64,000 nucleotides of DNA from Streptomyces sp. ISL-11 (GCF_018614525.1 NZ_JAGGOL010000016.1:1-64000), one strand, 5' to 3'; shown: positions 49,195 through 58,364, counted from the first letter of the stretch. Notes: a model not told the origin generated them from the letters alone. Numbers and translations are program-made.

Positions 49195-49866
49195 ATGCTG
49201 AAGTTCGACACCCCCACCCCGATTTCCGCCGTCCTCGACATCCCCGCAGGACGCATCCGGTTCATCGCCGCCGACCGGGCCGACACCACGGTCGAGGTCC
49301 TGCCCGCGGACGCCTCGAAGGGCCGCGACGTGAAGGCGGCGGAGCAGACCACGGTCGAATACGGCGACGGCGTCCTGCGGATCGGGGCCTCACCGGCGAA
49401 GAACCGGATCCTCGGCAGCTCCGGATCCGTCGAGGTGACCATCCAGCTGCCCGTCGGCTCCCGCGTCGAGGCGACGGCGGCCAGCGCCGAGTTCCGGGGC
49501 GTCGGACGGCTCGGCGACGTCGTCTTCGAGGGCGCGCAGGGCTCGGTCAAGCTCGACGAGGCCGCGAGCGCCCGCCTCGTCCTCCTCGCCGGTGACGTCT
49601 CCGTCGGCCGCCTGGGCGGCCCCGCGGTGATCAGCACCCAAAAGGGCCACATCCGGATCGCCGAGGCCGTGCGCGGCACGGTCGAACTGCGCACCGAGGC
49701 CGGCGACGTGTCGGTCGGCGCCGCCCGCGGAGTCTCCGCCTCCCTGGACGCCGGCACCAGCTACGGCCGGATTCACAACGCGCTCAAGAACACCGAAGGC
49801 GCCGCCGCCGGCCTGAACATCCACGCGACCACCGCCTACGGCGACATCACCGCCCGCAGCCTCTGA
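49195..49866 (+). CDS. DUF4097 beta-repeat protein
   Basis: I chose the second ATG (49195, MLKFDTPTPISAVLDIPAGR), 6 bases after AGGAG. The 223-residue protein is a string of short beta strands with regular Gly/Ala/Val spacing, the DUF4097 (adhesin-like beta-helix) pattern. There is no signal peptide, so it is probably cytosolic. It precedes a DrrA-DrrB-type ABC transporter by 11 bp and may share its operon. The role is unknown. Confidence 0.83.
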   Translation: MLKFDTPTPISAVLDIPAGRIRFIAADRADTTVEVLPADASKGRDVKAAEQTTVEYGDGVLRIGASPAKNRILGSSGSVEVTIQLPVGSRVEATAASAEFRGVGRLGDVVFEGAQGSVKLDEAASARLVLLAGDVSVGRLGGPAVISTQKGHIRIAEAVRGTVELRTEAGDVSVGAARGVSASLDAGTSYGRIHNALKNTEGAAAGLNIHATTAYGDITARSL

Positions 49867-49877
49867 GGAGCACCCCC

Positions 49878-50840
49878 ATGACCAACTTGGCCATCGCGGC
49901 GAACGGGCTGCGCAAGTCCTACGGCGACAAGGTCGTGCTCGACGGCGTCGACCTGGCCGTACCCGAAGGAACGATCTTCTCCCTGCTCGGCCCGAACGGC
50001 GCCGGCAAGACCACCGCCGTGAAGATCCTCTCCACCCTCGTCTCCGCCGACCCGGGCAGCGGCGACATCCGCATCGGCGGCCACAACCTGGCCACCCACC
50101 CCCAGGCGGTACGCGCGGCGATCGGTGTCACCGGCCAGTTCTCCGCCGTCGACGGCCTGATCACCGGCGAGGAGAACCTGCTCCTCATGGCGGACCTGCA
50201 CCACCTGTCCAAGCACGAGGGACGGCGGGTCACCGCCGAGCTGCTGGAGCGGTTCGACCTGGTCGCGGCCGCGAAGAAGCCCGCCTCCACCTACTCCGGC
50301 GGCATGAAGCGCCGCCTGGACATCGCCATGACACTCGTCGGCAACCCGCGGATCATCTTCCTCGACGAGCCGACCACCGGCCTCGACCCACGCTCCCGGC
50401 ACACCATGTGGCAGATCATCCGCGAGCTGGTCTCCGACGGCGTCACCGTCTTCCTCACCACCCAGTACCTGGACGAGGCCGACGAACTCGCCGACCGCAT
50501 CGCCGTGCTCAACGACGGCAAGATCGCCGCCCAGGGCACCGCCGAGGAGCTGAAGCGGCTGATTCCCGGCGGACACGTGCGGCTGCGCTTCGCCGACCCG
50601 GCCGCGTACCGGAGCGCCGCCCTCGCCCTGCGCGAGGTCAGCAGGGATGACGAGGCACTGGCGCTGCAGCTCCCCAGTGACGGCAGCCAGCGCGAGCTGC
50701 GCTCCATCCTCGACCGGCTGGACTCGGCCGGCATCGAGGCGGACGAACTGACCGTGCACACCCCCGACCTCGACGACGTGTTCTTCGCCCTGACCGGGGG
50801 CACCGACGTGCCCAACCAGCCCAAGGAGGCAGTCCGATGA
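49878..50840 (+). CDS. ABC transporter ATP-binding protein (DrrA type)
   Basis: A 320-residue ATPase with Walker A LLGPNGAGKTTAV, signature YSGGMKRRLDIAMTL and Walker B IIFLDEPTTGLDP. The C-terminal extension matches daunorubicin-resistance (DrrA) ATPases. The ATG follows GAGGAG. It overlaps the permease start by four bases. Confidence 0.93.
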   Translation: MTNLAIAANGLRKSYGDKVVLDGVDLAVPEGTIFSLLGPNGAGKTTAVKILSTLVSADPGSGDIRIGGHNLATHPQAVRAAIGVTGQFSAVDGLITGEENLLLMADLHHLSKHEGRRVTAELLERFDLVAAAKKPASTYSGGMKRRLDIAMTLVGNPRIIFLDEPTTGLDPRSRHTMWQIIRELVSDGVTVFLTTQYLDEADELADRIAVLNDGKIAAQGTAEELKRLIPGGHVRLRFADPAAYRSAALALREVSRDDEALALQLPSDGSQRELRSILDRLDSAGIEADELTVHTPDLDDVFFALTGGTDVPNQPKEAVR

Positions 50841-51628
50841 GCTCCCTCTCCCTCGCCGTACGCGACTCGAAGACGATGCTGCGCCGCAACCTCCTGCACG
50901 CGCGGCGCTATCCGTCCCTCACCCTGAACCTGCTGCTCACCCCGATCATGCTGCTGTTGCTCTTCGTCTACATCTTCGGCGACGCGATGAGCTCGGGCAT
51001 CGGCGGCGGCGCTCCGGACCGCTCCGCATACATCGCGTATGTCGTCCCGGGCCTGCTGCTGATGACGATCGGCAGCACCGTGGTCGGAACCGCGGTGTCC
51101 GTCTCCAACGACATGACCGAGGGCATCATCGCCCGCTTCCGCACGATGGCGATCCACCGCTCTTCGGTGCTCGTCGGGCACGTCGTCGGCAGCGTGTTGC
51201 AGGCGATCACGAGCGTGGTCCTCGTGGGCGCCGTCGCCGTGGCCATCGGCTTCCGGTCCACGAACGCAACCGCCCTGGAGTGGCTGGCGGCGTTCGGGCT
51301 GCTCGTGCTCTTCGCCACGGCGCTCACCTGGATCGCGGTCGGCATGGGCCTGGTCAGCCCGAACGCCGAGGCCGCCGGCAACAACGCGATGCCGCTGATC
51401 CTGCTGCCGCTCCTCTCCAGCGCCTTCACCCCGGTCGGCTCCATGCCCGGCTGGTTCCAGCCGATCGCCGAGTACCAGCCGTTCACGCCCGCCATCGAAA
51501 CCCTGCGGGGCCTGCTGCTCGGCAGCGAGATCGGCGACAACGGGTGGCTCGCGGTCGTCTGGTGCCTGGGGCTCGCGGTGCTCGGCTACTTCTGGTCGAC
51601 CTCGAAGTTCGACCGCGACCCGAAGTAA
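50837..51628 (+). CDS. ABC-2 type permease (DrrB type)
   Basis: A 263-residue ABC-2 permease with about six membrane helices, for example LTLNLLLTPIMLLLLFVYIF and YVVPGLLLMTIGSTVVGTAV. The ATPase partner is upstream. Such pairs export drugs, antibiotics or lipids. The substrate is unknown; control by the divergent IS30-HTH regulator is likely. Confidence 0.92.
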   Translation: MSSLSLAVRDSKTMLRRNLLHARRYPSLTLNLLLTPIMLLLLFVYIFGDAMSSGIGGGAPDRSAYIAYVVPGLLLMTIGSTVVGTAVSVSNDMTEGIIARFRTMAIHRSSVLVGHVVGSVLQAITSVVLVGAVAVAIGFRSTNATALEWLAAFGLLVLFATALTWIAVGMGLVSPNAEAAGNNAMPLILLPLLSSAFTPVGSMPGWFQPIAEYQPFTPAIETLRGLLLGSEIGDNGWLAVVWCLGLAVLGYFWSTSKFDRDPK

Positions 51629-51947
51629 CCGCCATGACGGCGCGGGCCGCTTCCCCATCCTTGCGAAGGGGAGCCCACAGCGCTCACCTCGCCGGGGGCG
51701 TGGGTTGTGCGCGGGGGCGTCTCGGTTGGATACAGGTGTGATTGCGCCACCGTCACGATTGCGACGGAGGCAAGATATGTCGATCTTTTGGCCGGTACAG
51801 GACATAAGTTGGGGCCCCCTCGTACGACGTTTCCGCGAGCGCACTGATGGAGTAACCACTGAAGCGTGACCACCGATGTGTGGTCGCCGGTGAGTGAACC
51901 GAGGCGCGGGAAGGCGTCGTTCACCGCTCCAGAGAAAGTCCTGTTCC
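51629..51947. other. Spacer before lipoprotein gene
   Basis: This 319-bp region contains the lipoprotein leader. It is less GC-rich around 51760-51820 and holds a short hairpin (GACCAC-CGATGT-GTGGTC) near 51866. No gene or clear promoter was identified. Confidence 0.4.
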
Positions 51948-52721
51948 ATGCGCCGCAGCACCGTCCGCCGTACCGCCGTCGCCGCGTCGGCGATCTCCCT
52001 GGCCCTCCTCGTGAGCGCCTGTGGCTCGGAAGAGCCCGCCGCGAAGGACGAGCCGAAGGACAAGCCTTCGTCGGGCGCCCCCGCCGCCCCGGGTGGGAAC
52101 ACGAAGGCCCTCTCGCAGGCCGAGCTGGAGAAGCTCGTGCTGACCGAGAGCGACCTCAAGGACCACAAGATCGAGAAGCCGAGCGCGGTGGACGTCGCCG
52201 CGGCCAAGACCGTCAGCGGTGACAAGGCCGAGTGCAAGCCGTTGGTCGACATCATGGCGCTGCGTGCCCCCGGCGGCGCCGGTGCGTCCGTCTCGCGCAA
52301 GATCGCTGCGATAGCCAAGCCGCTGCCCGCGGACGCCTCGGCCGAGGACAAGATGAAGGCCGGAATGGGTGCCCTCGGCGTGACCGTCACGGTCGACACA
52401 CTGGCCTCGTACGAGGGCAAGGGCGCGGCGGACGCCGTGGCGGCGCTGAAGAAGGCGGGCGCGGACTGCGCCGGCGGCTTCACGCTGAACGCCGGTGACG
52501 ACAAGACGAAGATCACCAAGGTCGAGGGCGCCTCGTACACGGCGGGCGACGAGTCGGTCGCCTTCACCATCACCGTCGACATGGAGGGCATGCCCGGCAC
52601 GGGGCACCTGGTGTCGGTCCGCAAGGGCTCCACGGTCGCCACGTTCTACTCCCAGAGCCTGACGGGGAAGGCGGAGCAGCCGAAGGCCGTCATCGAGGCG
52701 CAGGTGAAGAAGCTCGGCTGA
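51948..52721 (+). CDS. Secreted lipoprotein, unknown function
   Basis: The ATG at 51948 starts a lipoprotein signal peptide (MRRSTVRRTAVAASAISLAL) with lipobox LVSAC, the modified Cys at residue 25. A Lys/Pro/Ala/Glu linker follows, then about 200 residues of mixed alpha/beta sequence with repeated ADCAGG-like patterns. The 257-residue protein looks like Streptomyces surface lipoproteins of unknown role. No neighbour reveals its function. Confidence 0.85.
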   Translation: MRRSTVRRTAVAASAISLALLVSACGSEEPAAKDEPKDKPSSGAPAAPGGNTKALSQAELEKLVLTESDLKDHKIEKPSAVDVAAAKTVSGDKAECKPLVDIMALRAPGGAGASVSRKIAAIAKPLPADASAEDKMKAGMGALGVTVTVDTLASYEGKGAADAVAALKKAGADCAGGFTLNAGDDKTKITKVEGASYTAGDESVAFTITVDMEGMPGTGHLVSVRKGSTVATFYSQSLTGKAEQPKAVIEAQVKKLG

Positions 52722-52733
52722 CGTCCGGCGCGG

Positions 52734-52758
52734 CACCCAGGGGCGCTGCCCCTGGGTG
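52734..52758 (+). terminator. Terminator after lipoprotein gene
   Basis: An 11-bp perfect stem (CACCCAGGGGC and complement) with a GCT loop lies 13 bases past the stop. Confidence 0.7.
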
Positions 52759-52860
52759 GACCTCCGCACCGCCCCTCCGCGCGTCCCCGAAGACAACTTG
52801 ATCGAGTCGCAGGGGTTCTGACGGTGCCTCAGGCAGCGGCCGGGCCGGCAGAGTGGCGGT

Positions 52861-53676
52861 ATGGATTACCTCCCTCACTTTCAGCGCGAGGTGTCGGCTT
52901 TCGAGGCCGTGGCGCGGCAGGTGGCCGGTGACGGCGCGGCAGCGCCCATGGTGCCGTCCTGTCCCGAGTGGTCGGTGACCGATCTCGTCGGGCACCTCGG
53001 GTGGGTGCAGCGGTTCGTCGCGCATATCGTCCGGGAGCGCCTCGCGGCGCCCCCGGATCGCGCGGACACCACCTATCTGGGTCTTCCCGCGGATCTCCGG
53101 GGCTGGCCGTCTCCCGAGCGTTCGCCGCATCATGGGCCGGTGCCCGCAGGGCTGGTCGACTGGTTCGCGGAGGGAGCCCGCGCGCTGGAGGCGGTGTTCA
53201 GGGAGCACGATCCGGCCGAGCCGGTGTGGACCTGGTCGGAGGAGCGGACCACCGGCTTCTGGTTGCGGATGCAGACCATCGAGGCGGCCGTGCACCGCTG
53301 GGACGCCGAGAACGCCCGCGGGGTTCCGCAGCCGGTCGATGCCGAGCTCGCGGCGGCCGCCATCGGCCATGACTTCGCGGTCATGGCGCCGACCCGGCGG
53401 GCACGTGGTGAGGCCCGGCCCGGTTCGGGCGAGAGCTTCCGGTTCCGGCGGACCGACGGCGCGGGCCGGTGGACGGTCCGCTTCGAGGGCGGCGGCATGC
53501 GGGCCGGCGATAGGGGTGACGAGGCGGCTGCGGGACCTTGCGATGTCGAGATCGCCGGTACGGCCTCCGACCTGATGCTGTTCCTCTGGCACCGGCTCCC
53601 CGCCGGCCGGCTCGGCGAGGTGAAGGGTGACCCGGAGGTACTCGACCGGTGGTTCGTGCTCGTCCCTCCGCTGTGA
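52861..53676 (+). CDS. Maleylpyruvate isomerase family mycothiol-dependent enzyme
   Basis: A 271-residue protein with the DinB-like N-terminal mycothiol-dependent metalloenzyme domain (MDYLPHFQREVSAFEAVARQ, CPEWSVTDLVGHLGWVQRF, with a conserved His in the D-L-x-x-H motif). The C-terminal domain resembles MDMPI_C. The family uses mycothiol in isomerisation or detoxification. The reaction here is not known; the maleylpyruvate name comes from a characterised relative. Confidence 0.87.
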   Translation: MDYLPHFQREVSAFEAVARQVAGDGAAAPMVPSCPEWSVTDLVGHLGWVQRFVAHIVRERLAAPPDRADTTYLGLPADLRGWPSPERSPHHGPVPAGLVDWFAEGARALEAVFREHDPAEPVWTWSEERTTGFWLRMQTIEAAVHRWDAENARGVPQPVDAELAAAAIGHDFAVMAPTRRARGEARPGSGESFRFRRTDGAGRWTVRFEGGGMRAGDRGDEAAAGPCDVEIAGTASDLMLFLWHRLPAGRLGEVKGDPEVLDRWFVLVPPL

Positions 53677-53700
53677 GCGGCGCGAGCCGGGTCGAGGTGT

Positions 53701-54068
53701 TCAGCGGGGTGCGATCCAGGGGAGTTCGCCGGCGAGGTCCTGGCGGAGGCGGCGTTCGGGGCGGGCGCCGACCACGGCCTTGACCGGCTCGCCGGCCCGG
53801 AAGAGGACGAGCGTGGGCATGGAGAGGACGCCGTAGGCCGCCTGGGTTTCCGGGTTGTCGTCCACGTCCAGCTGAACGACCTTCAGCCGGCCGGCTTCCG
53901 CACGCGCCACCTCCGCGAGTACGGGCGCGATGGCGCGGCAGGGCGGGCACCACGTGGCGGTGAAGTCGACGAGTACGGGCAGGTCCGAGGCCAGTACCTC
54001 GGCCGCGAAGGTGGCGTCCGTGACGTGCGCGACGGTGGGGAGGGCGTGGCTGCTGTGCTCGTGGTCAT
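53701..54068 (-). CDS. Thioredoxin-like protein, apparent 5' frameshift
   Basis: The frame encodes a thioredoxin fold from LPTVAHVTDATFAAEV onward, with active site WCPPC and cis-proline region LSMPTLVLFRAGEPV. No ATG, GTG or TTG occurs in that frame between the last upstream stop and the active site except one GTG after the CxxC. The best ribosome site (AGGAGA) leads to the ATG at 54068, but in a different frame. Either a frameshift, a sequencing error or unusual initiation is involved. It follows the MerR gene with a 4-base overlap on the minus strand. Confidence 0.6.
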
Positions 54069-54523
54069 GGTGTGTGGGTCTCCTGGTCGAGAGCGGTGTC
54101 GTGGCCGGTGCCCGTCTCCGGCGGGGTGAAGGCGCAGCGCGGGGGCGGCCCGCCGGGCACGTCGGCGGTGGCCTCCAGTTCGGCGCGGGCGAGTTGGGCG
54201 CCCACGACCGCCCGTACGTGCTGGAGGCGCTCGATGCAGTCGTCGAGCTCCGCCAGCTTGCGGCGGTAGACCTCCAGGGAGGCCGGGCACGCGTCGCCGG
54301 CCGGGTGGCCCGCCCGTAGGCAGTCCACGAACGGGCGGGTCTCCTCCAGGACGAAGCCGAAGTCCTGGAGCGTGCGGATCTGGCGGAGCAGCCGCACGTC
54401 CTCCTCGTCGTAGGTGCGGTAGCCGTTGCCGGCCCGGCGGGCGGGCAGGAGCCCGAGGGCCTCGTAGTGCCGCAGGGTGCGGGTGGTGGTGCCCGCCGCT
54501 TGGGCCAGTTCCCCGATGCGCAT
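54065..54523 (-). CDS. MerR family transcriptional regulator
   Basis: I chose the ATG at 54523 (MRIGELAQAAGTTTRTLRHY). The 152-residue protein has the MerR winged helix (ALGLLPARRAGNGYRTYDEED) and a coiled-coil with Cys near residues 67, 77 and 94, which may sense metals or thiols. Its stop overlaps the thioredoxin start region by four bases, so it probably controls that gene. A 16-bp dyad lies just upstream. Confidence 0.9.
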   Translation of the reverse strand: MRIGELAQAAGTTTRTLRHYEALGLLPARRAGNGYRTYDEEDVRLLRQIRTLQDFGFVLEETRPFVDCLRAGHPAGDACPASLEVYRRKLAELDDCIERLQHVRAVVGAQLARAELEATADVPGGPPPRCAFTPPETGTGHDTALDQETHTP

Positions 54524-54539
54524 GCCACGACGGTAGACC

Positions 54540-54555
54540 TTGACGTCGACGTCAA
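54540..54555. promoter_or_regulatory. MerR operator candidate
   Basis: TTGACGTC-GACGTCAA is a perfect 16-bp palindrome, 17 bases upstream of the MerR start. MerR proteins bind such dyads between -35 and -10 elements. Confidence 0.7.
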
Positions 54556-54635
54556 AGCCAGCCGTGACGCCGGGCCGGGCGCCCCCCCCACAAAGCCGGA
54601 GGCGACACCGGCGTGTGGTGGCTAGGGTGCGGAAC

Positions 54636-56087
54636 ATGATCGATGCCTACAAAGCGACTGAAGCGACTGAAGCAGCCGAAGCAGCCGAAGCAGCCGAAGC
54701 GGCCCAGGAAGAGGAGCGGGAGGAGCGGTTCACGCAGCTCCTGCCCGACACCCGCCGCGCTCTGCTGCGCAGGCTCGCCCTCGGCCAGTCGGGCGGCCGT
54801 ACCCCCTCCATGGTGGGAGCGGTGATACGCGAGGGGCGCATGGTCTGGTCCGCCGGGCGGGGCGCGGTGGACGGCGAGGCCGTCGGCTCCGACACGCAGT
54901 ACCGCATCGGTTCGATCACCAAGACCTTCGTCGCCGTCCTGATCATGCGGCTGCGGGACGAGGGGCTGCTCGACCTCGACGCGCCGCTCCGTACGTACCT
55001 CGACACCCCGGAGGCCGGTGACGCGACCATCGCGCAGCTGCTGGCACACCGTTCGGGGCTCGCGGCGGAGGCGCGCGGCCCGTGGTGGGAGCGCACGGAG
55101 GGCGAACTGCGCCCGGCGCTCGCCGATATCTTCGGGGAGCCCGCCCAGCCGCACAGCGCGGGACGCGTGCACCACTACTCCAACCCGGGTTACGCGCTGC
55201 TCGGCGCCGTCGTGGAGCGGCTGCGCGGGGAGCCGTGGGACGCGGTGCTGCACCGTGAGGTGCTGACGCCGCTGGGTATGGACCGTACGACGCTCCTGCC
55301 GCAGGCGCCGCACGCCGAGGGCTGGGCCGTCCACCCTTGGGCCGACGTCCTGCTGCCCGAACCCGCCGTCGACACCGGGGTGATGGCGCCGGCCGGTCAG
55401 CTCTGGTCCACGGCCGCCGATCTGTGCCGCTTCGCGGCGTTCCTGCTGAACGGTGACGAGCGGGTGCTCGGTGCCGCCTCGGTGGCCGAGATGCGGGTGC
55501 CGGAGGCGGCGCCGGAGGCCGACTGGACGTCCGGGTACGGACTCGGCGTCCAGCTGGCGCGCCGCGACGGCCGGACCTTCGCGGGCCACTCCGGCTCGAT
55601 GCCGGGCTTCGTGGCCGCGCTGTGGATGAGCCCGGCGGACGCGCTGGCCGGTGTCGTCCTGGCCAACTGCACGTCCTGCCCCGAGGCCACGCCCACCGCG
55701 CTGGGCCTGGTGACCACGGTCGCTTCGCGCGAGCCCCGGATCCCGGCGCCCTGGCGCCCGCTCGGTGACGCGGATCCCGCACTGCTGGAGCTGACCGGGC
55801 CCTGGTACTGGGGCGCGGTCGCCTTCGGGCTGCGGCTGCGGGCCGGCCGGGAGCTGGATCTGGCGCCGATCGAGGGCGCCGCGGGCCGCGGCTCGCGCTT
55901 CCGCCCGGAGGACGACGGCACCTGGACCGGGCTCGACGGCTACTACACGGGGGAGGTGCTGAAGGTCGTACGGACGGACGAGGGCGCGGTGAGCCACCTG
56001 GATCTCGGCACCTTCGTCTTCACCCGCGAGCCGTACGGGCCGGGCGGCGCGGTGCCGGGCGGGGTGGACGCGGACGGCTGGCGGTAG
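54636..56087 (+). CDS. Serine hydrolase, beta-lactamase family
   Basis: I chose the ATG at 54636. The first 28 residues are a low-complexity run of A-T-E and A-A-E triplets from a 9-bp DNA repeat. The 483-residue protein then has the class C beta-lactamase/D-Ala-D-Ala peptidase motifs: S-x-x-K at Ser93-Lys96 (GSITKT), Y-S-N (HHYSNPGYALLG) and HSG (AGHSGSMPGF). No signal peptide is present, so it is probably cytosolic. Substrates of this family vary; the role here is unknown. Confidence 0.88.
   Translation: MIDAYKATEATEAAEAAEAAEAAQEEEREERFTQLLPDTRRALLRRLALGQSGGRTPSMVGAVIREGRMVWSAGRGAVDGEAVGSDTQYRIGSITKTFVAVLIMRLRDEGLLDLDAPLRTYLDTPEAGDATIAQLLAHRSGLAAEARGPWWERTEGELRPALADIFGEPAQPHSAGRVHHYSNPGYALLGAVVERLRGEPWDAVLHREVLTPLGMDRTTLLPQAPHAEGWAVHPWADVLLPEPAVDTGVMAPAGQLWSTAADLCRFAAFLLNGDERVLGAASVAEMRVPEAAPEADWTSGYGLGVQLARRDGRTFAGHSGSMPGFVAALWMSPADALAGVVLANCTSCPEATPTALGLVTTVASREPRIPAPWRPLGDADPALLELTGPWYWGAVAFGLRLRAGRELDLAPIEGAAGRGSRFRPEDDGTWTGLDGYYTGEVLKVVRTDEGAVSHLDLGTFVFTREPYGPGGAVPGGVDADGWR
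54656..54704. repeat. 9-bp simple repeat in serine hydrolase start
   Basis: Nine-base units of the type GACTGAAGC/AGCCGAAGC repeat about five times, encoding the A-T-E / A-A-E run. Such repeats change length easily. Confidence 0.85.
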
Positions 56088-56289
56088 CGCGGTCCCCAGG
56101 GCGAGCGCGGTCCCTCACGGCGATCGGGCCCCACGGCGATCGGGGCCCCGGCGCGAGCGCGGTTCTCCCGGCGCGAGACGGGGCGAGAGGGGGCATGAGG
56201 AAGCGGATGGGGTCGCGTCGGCGGACGTAGGGTCGGGGAGAGATTGGCGGGCGCCGGTACGCGGCGCGATACCACCCTGGAAGGCCACC

Positions 56290-57417
56290 GTGACTGCGAA
56301 GACCGCACCGGTCCTGCTCGACCTCACGCCGCTCGGCGCCGCGCACTTCGCGCGGATCGAGGACAAGGTCGCCGCGCTGATGCGCACGCGCGAGAGCGTC
56401 GTCGCGATGCAGGGCGAGGCCCTGCTGCCCCTGGAGGCGTGCATCCGCTCGGCCGTGCGCCCCGGCAGCACCGCGCTCAACATCATCACCGGCCCGTACG
56501 GCGAGACGTTCGGCGGCTGGCTGCGCTCCTGCGGCGCCGAGGTGGTCACGGTGACGGCGCCGTTCAACGGCGCGGTCGGCCCCGAGCAGGTCGCGGACGC
56601 GCTGCGCGCGCACCCGGAGATCGACTTCGTGAGCCTGGTGCACGCCGAGGCGGCCACCGGCAACACCAACCCGGTCGCCGAGATCGGTGCCGTCGTCCGC
56701 GAGCACGGCGCGCTGCTGATGCTCGACGCGGTCGCGTCCGTGGCGGCGGAACCGCTGCTCATCGACGCGTGGGGCGTCGACCTGTGCGTGATCGGCGGGC
56801 AGAAGGCGATGGCCGGGCCCGCGGGGGTGTCGGCCGTGTCGGTCAGCGCCCGCGCGTGGGAGCGTATCGCGGCCAATGAGCAGGCGCCGCGCCGCTCGTA
56901 CCTCTCCCTCCTGGACTGGAAGGAGCGCTGGATCGACGGCGGCCGCGTCGCTCTGCCGCACGCCCCCGCGCAGCTGGAGATGCTCGCCCTGGAGCAGGCC
57001 GCCGACCGGATCGACGCGGTCGGCCTGGACGCCGTCATCGCACGTCACCGCCGTGCGGCCGCGGCCACACGCGCAGGAGTACGGGCACTGGGCGCCCTCA
57101 CTCCGTACGTCGTCCGGGACGAGGACGCCGCCCCCGTCGCGACGACCCTGCGTGCCCCTGACGGCGTGGACGCCCGCGAGGTCGTGGCGGCGGCGCTGGC
57201 GGCGGACGCCACCGTGCCCGTACAGGCGGCGGGCGGGGAGCTCGCCAAGGAGATGATCCGCGTCAACCACTACGGGCTCGCCGCCGACCGCGATGTCGTG
57301 CTGGCGTCGCTCGCGGCGCTCGGCGCGGGGCTGCGGGCGCTCGGGGTGCCGGTCCCGGACGGCGACGAGGTGTCCTCGGCGGCGGGCGCGGCGTGGGACG
57401 CGGTGATCACGGGCTGA
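56290..57417 (+). CDS. PLP-dependent aminotransferase, AGAT-like
   Basis: A 375-residue aminotransferase class V (alanine-glyoxylate aminotransferase-like). The PLP lysine lies in IGGQKAMAGPAG, preceded by MLDAVASVAAEPLLIDAWGVD with its cofactor Asp. The start is a GTG after GGAAGG. These enzymes transfer amino groups between small metabolites such as glyoxylate, serine and alanine. Substrates here cannot be decided from sequence. A strong terminator follows. Confidence 0.9.
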   Translation: MTAKTAPVLLDLTPLGAAHFARIEDKVAALMRTRESVVAMQGEALLPLEACIRSAVRPGSTALNIITGPYGETFGGWLRSCGAEVVTVTAPFNGAVGPEQVADALRAHPEIDFVSLVHAEAATGNTNPVAEIGAVVREHGALLMLDAVASVAAEPLLIDAWGVDLCVIGGQKAMAGPAGVSAVSVSARAWERIAANEQAPRRSYLSLLDWKERWIDGGRVALPHAPAQLEMLALEQAADRIDAVGLDAVIARHRRAAAATRAGVRALGALTPYVVRDEDAAPVATTLRAPDGVDAREVVAAALAADATVPVQAAGGELAKEMIRVNHYGLAADRDVVLASLAALGAGLRALGVPVPDGDEVSSAAGAAWDAVITG

Positions 57418-57439
57418 GCTTCTTCGGCCTTCGGTTCGG

Positions 57440-57479
57440 GCCGTCGTCGGTGCTTCACGCACCGACGGCGGCCTTTTTG
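57440..57479 (+). terminator. Strong terminator after aminotransferase
   Basis: A 15-bp stem with one G-T pair (arm GGCCGTCGTCGGTGC) and a 5-base loop is followed by TTTTT. It starts 23 bases past the stop. Confidence 0.9.
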
Positions 57480-57602
57480 CTGCCCTTTTCGTATCTTCGC
57501 CATTTCTGTGCCTTATGTCGCCCAGCACATCTCGTTCACACTCGCGGATAAAATCGGAGCGCCCGCCCCGCTTCGTTCTCACGCCCCACGGAGGTCCAGC
57601 GC

Positions 57603-58364
57603 ATGCCGCAGCGAAGGAAGACGGCACCGCTGTCACCTGCCTCCGCGTCGCTGCGAGCCGATGCGCGGCGTAACAGGGCGCTGGTGCTGGAAGCGGCCCG
57701 ATCGGCCTTCGCCGAGGGCGGATTGGCCGTGCCGCTCGGCGAGATCGCACGGCGTGCCGGGGTCGGGCCCGGCACCGTCTACCGCCATTTCCCTTCCAAA
57801 GAAGCCCTGTTCAGGGCGACAGTGGTGGACAGGGTCCGGCTTTTCACCGATACGGCAAGGGAGTTGGCGGGCGCCGAGGACCCGGGTGCGGTGTTCTTCC
57901 GCTACCTGAACGCCGTCGTGCGGCTGTCGGCGCGCAACAAGGGCCTGCGGGACGCCCTGGAGGCGAGCGGCGAGGGCGCTTTCCAGCCCTCACCGGGCGT
58001 CGAGAGCGCCTTCCGCGAGGCCCTGGCCGTACTGCTGACGCGAGCTCAGGAGGCGGGCGCGGTAAGGAAGGACGTGGGCATCGAGGATGTGATGTCGCTG
58101 CTCATCGGCTGTCTGTCGATGGAACGCCGGCGGGGCCCCGACGAGGCGCCCGGCCGGATGACGGCCCTGATGTGCGACAGCCTCCGCCCGGGGCGGCATG
58201 TGACGAAACTGCCCCCTGCCCGACCGGCTCCGCGTAACGAAACAGGATGCGCGGTCTGTGGCGGACGTGTGCCGTCCGCCCATACGGGCCGGCCCGCGCG
58301 GTACTGCGGTGGTGCCTGTCGGCAGAAGGCCCACCGCGAGCGGGCTCGGGCGCGTAACGCGTAA
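57603..58364 (+). CDS. TetR family regulator with C-terminal Cys-cluster tail
   Basis: A 253-residue protein; the ATG follows CGGAGG. Residues 20-65 form the TetR helix-turn-helix (ALVLEAARSAFAEGGLAVPL, EIARRAGVGPGTVYRHFPSK). The ligand domain ends near residue 205. The last 35 residues are an extra zinc-finger-like tail, CAVCGG then YCGGACRQKAHRERAR, not part of standard TetR proteins. The target is not evident; no divergent neighbour shares its spacer. Confidence 0.88.
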   Translation: MPQRRKTAPLSPASASLRADARRNRALVLEAARSAFAEGGLAVPLGEIARRAGVGPGTVYRHFPSKEALFRATVVDRVRLFTDTARELAGAEDPGAVFFRYLNAVVRLSARNKGLRDALEASGEGAFQPSPGVESAFREALAVLLTRAQEAGAVRKDVGIEDVMSLLIGCLSMERRRGPDEAPGRMTALMCDSLRPGRHVTKLPPARPAPRNETGCAVCGGRVPSAHTGRPARYCGGACRQKAHRERARARNA

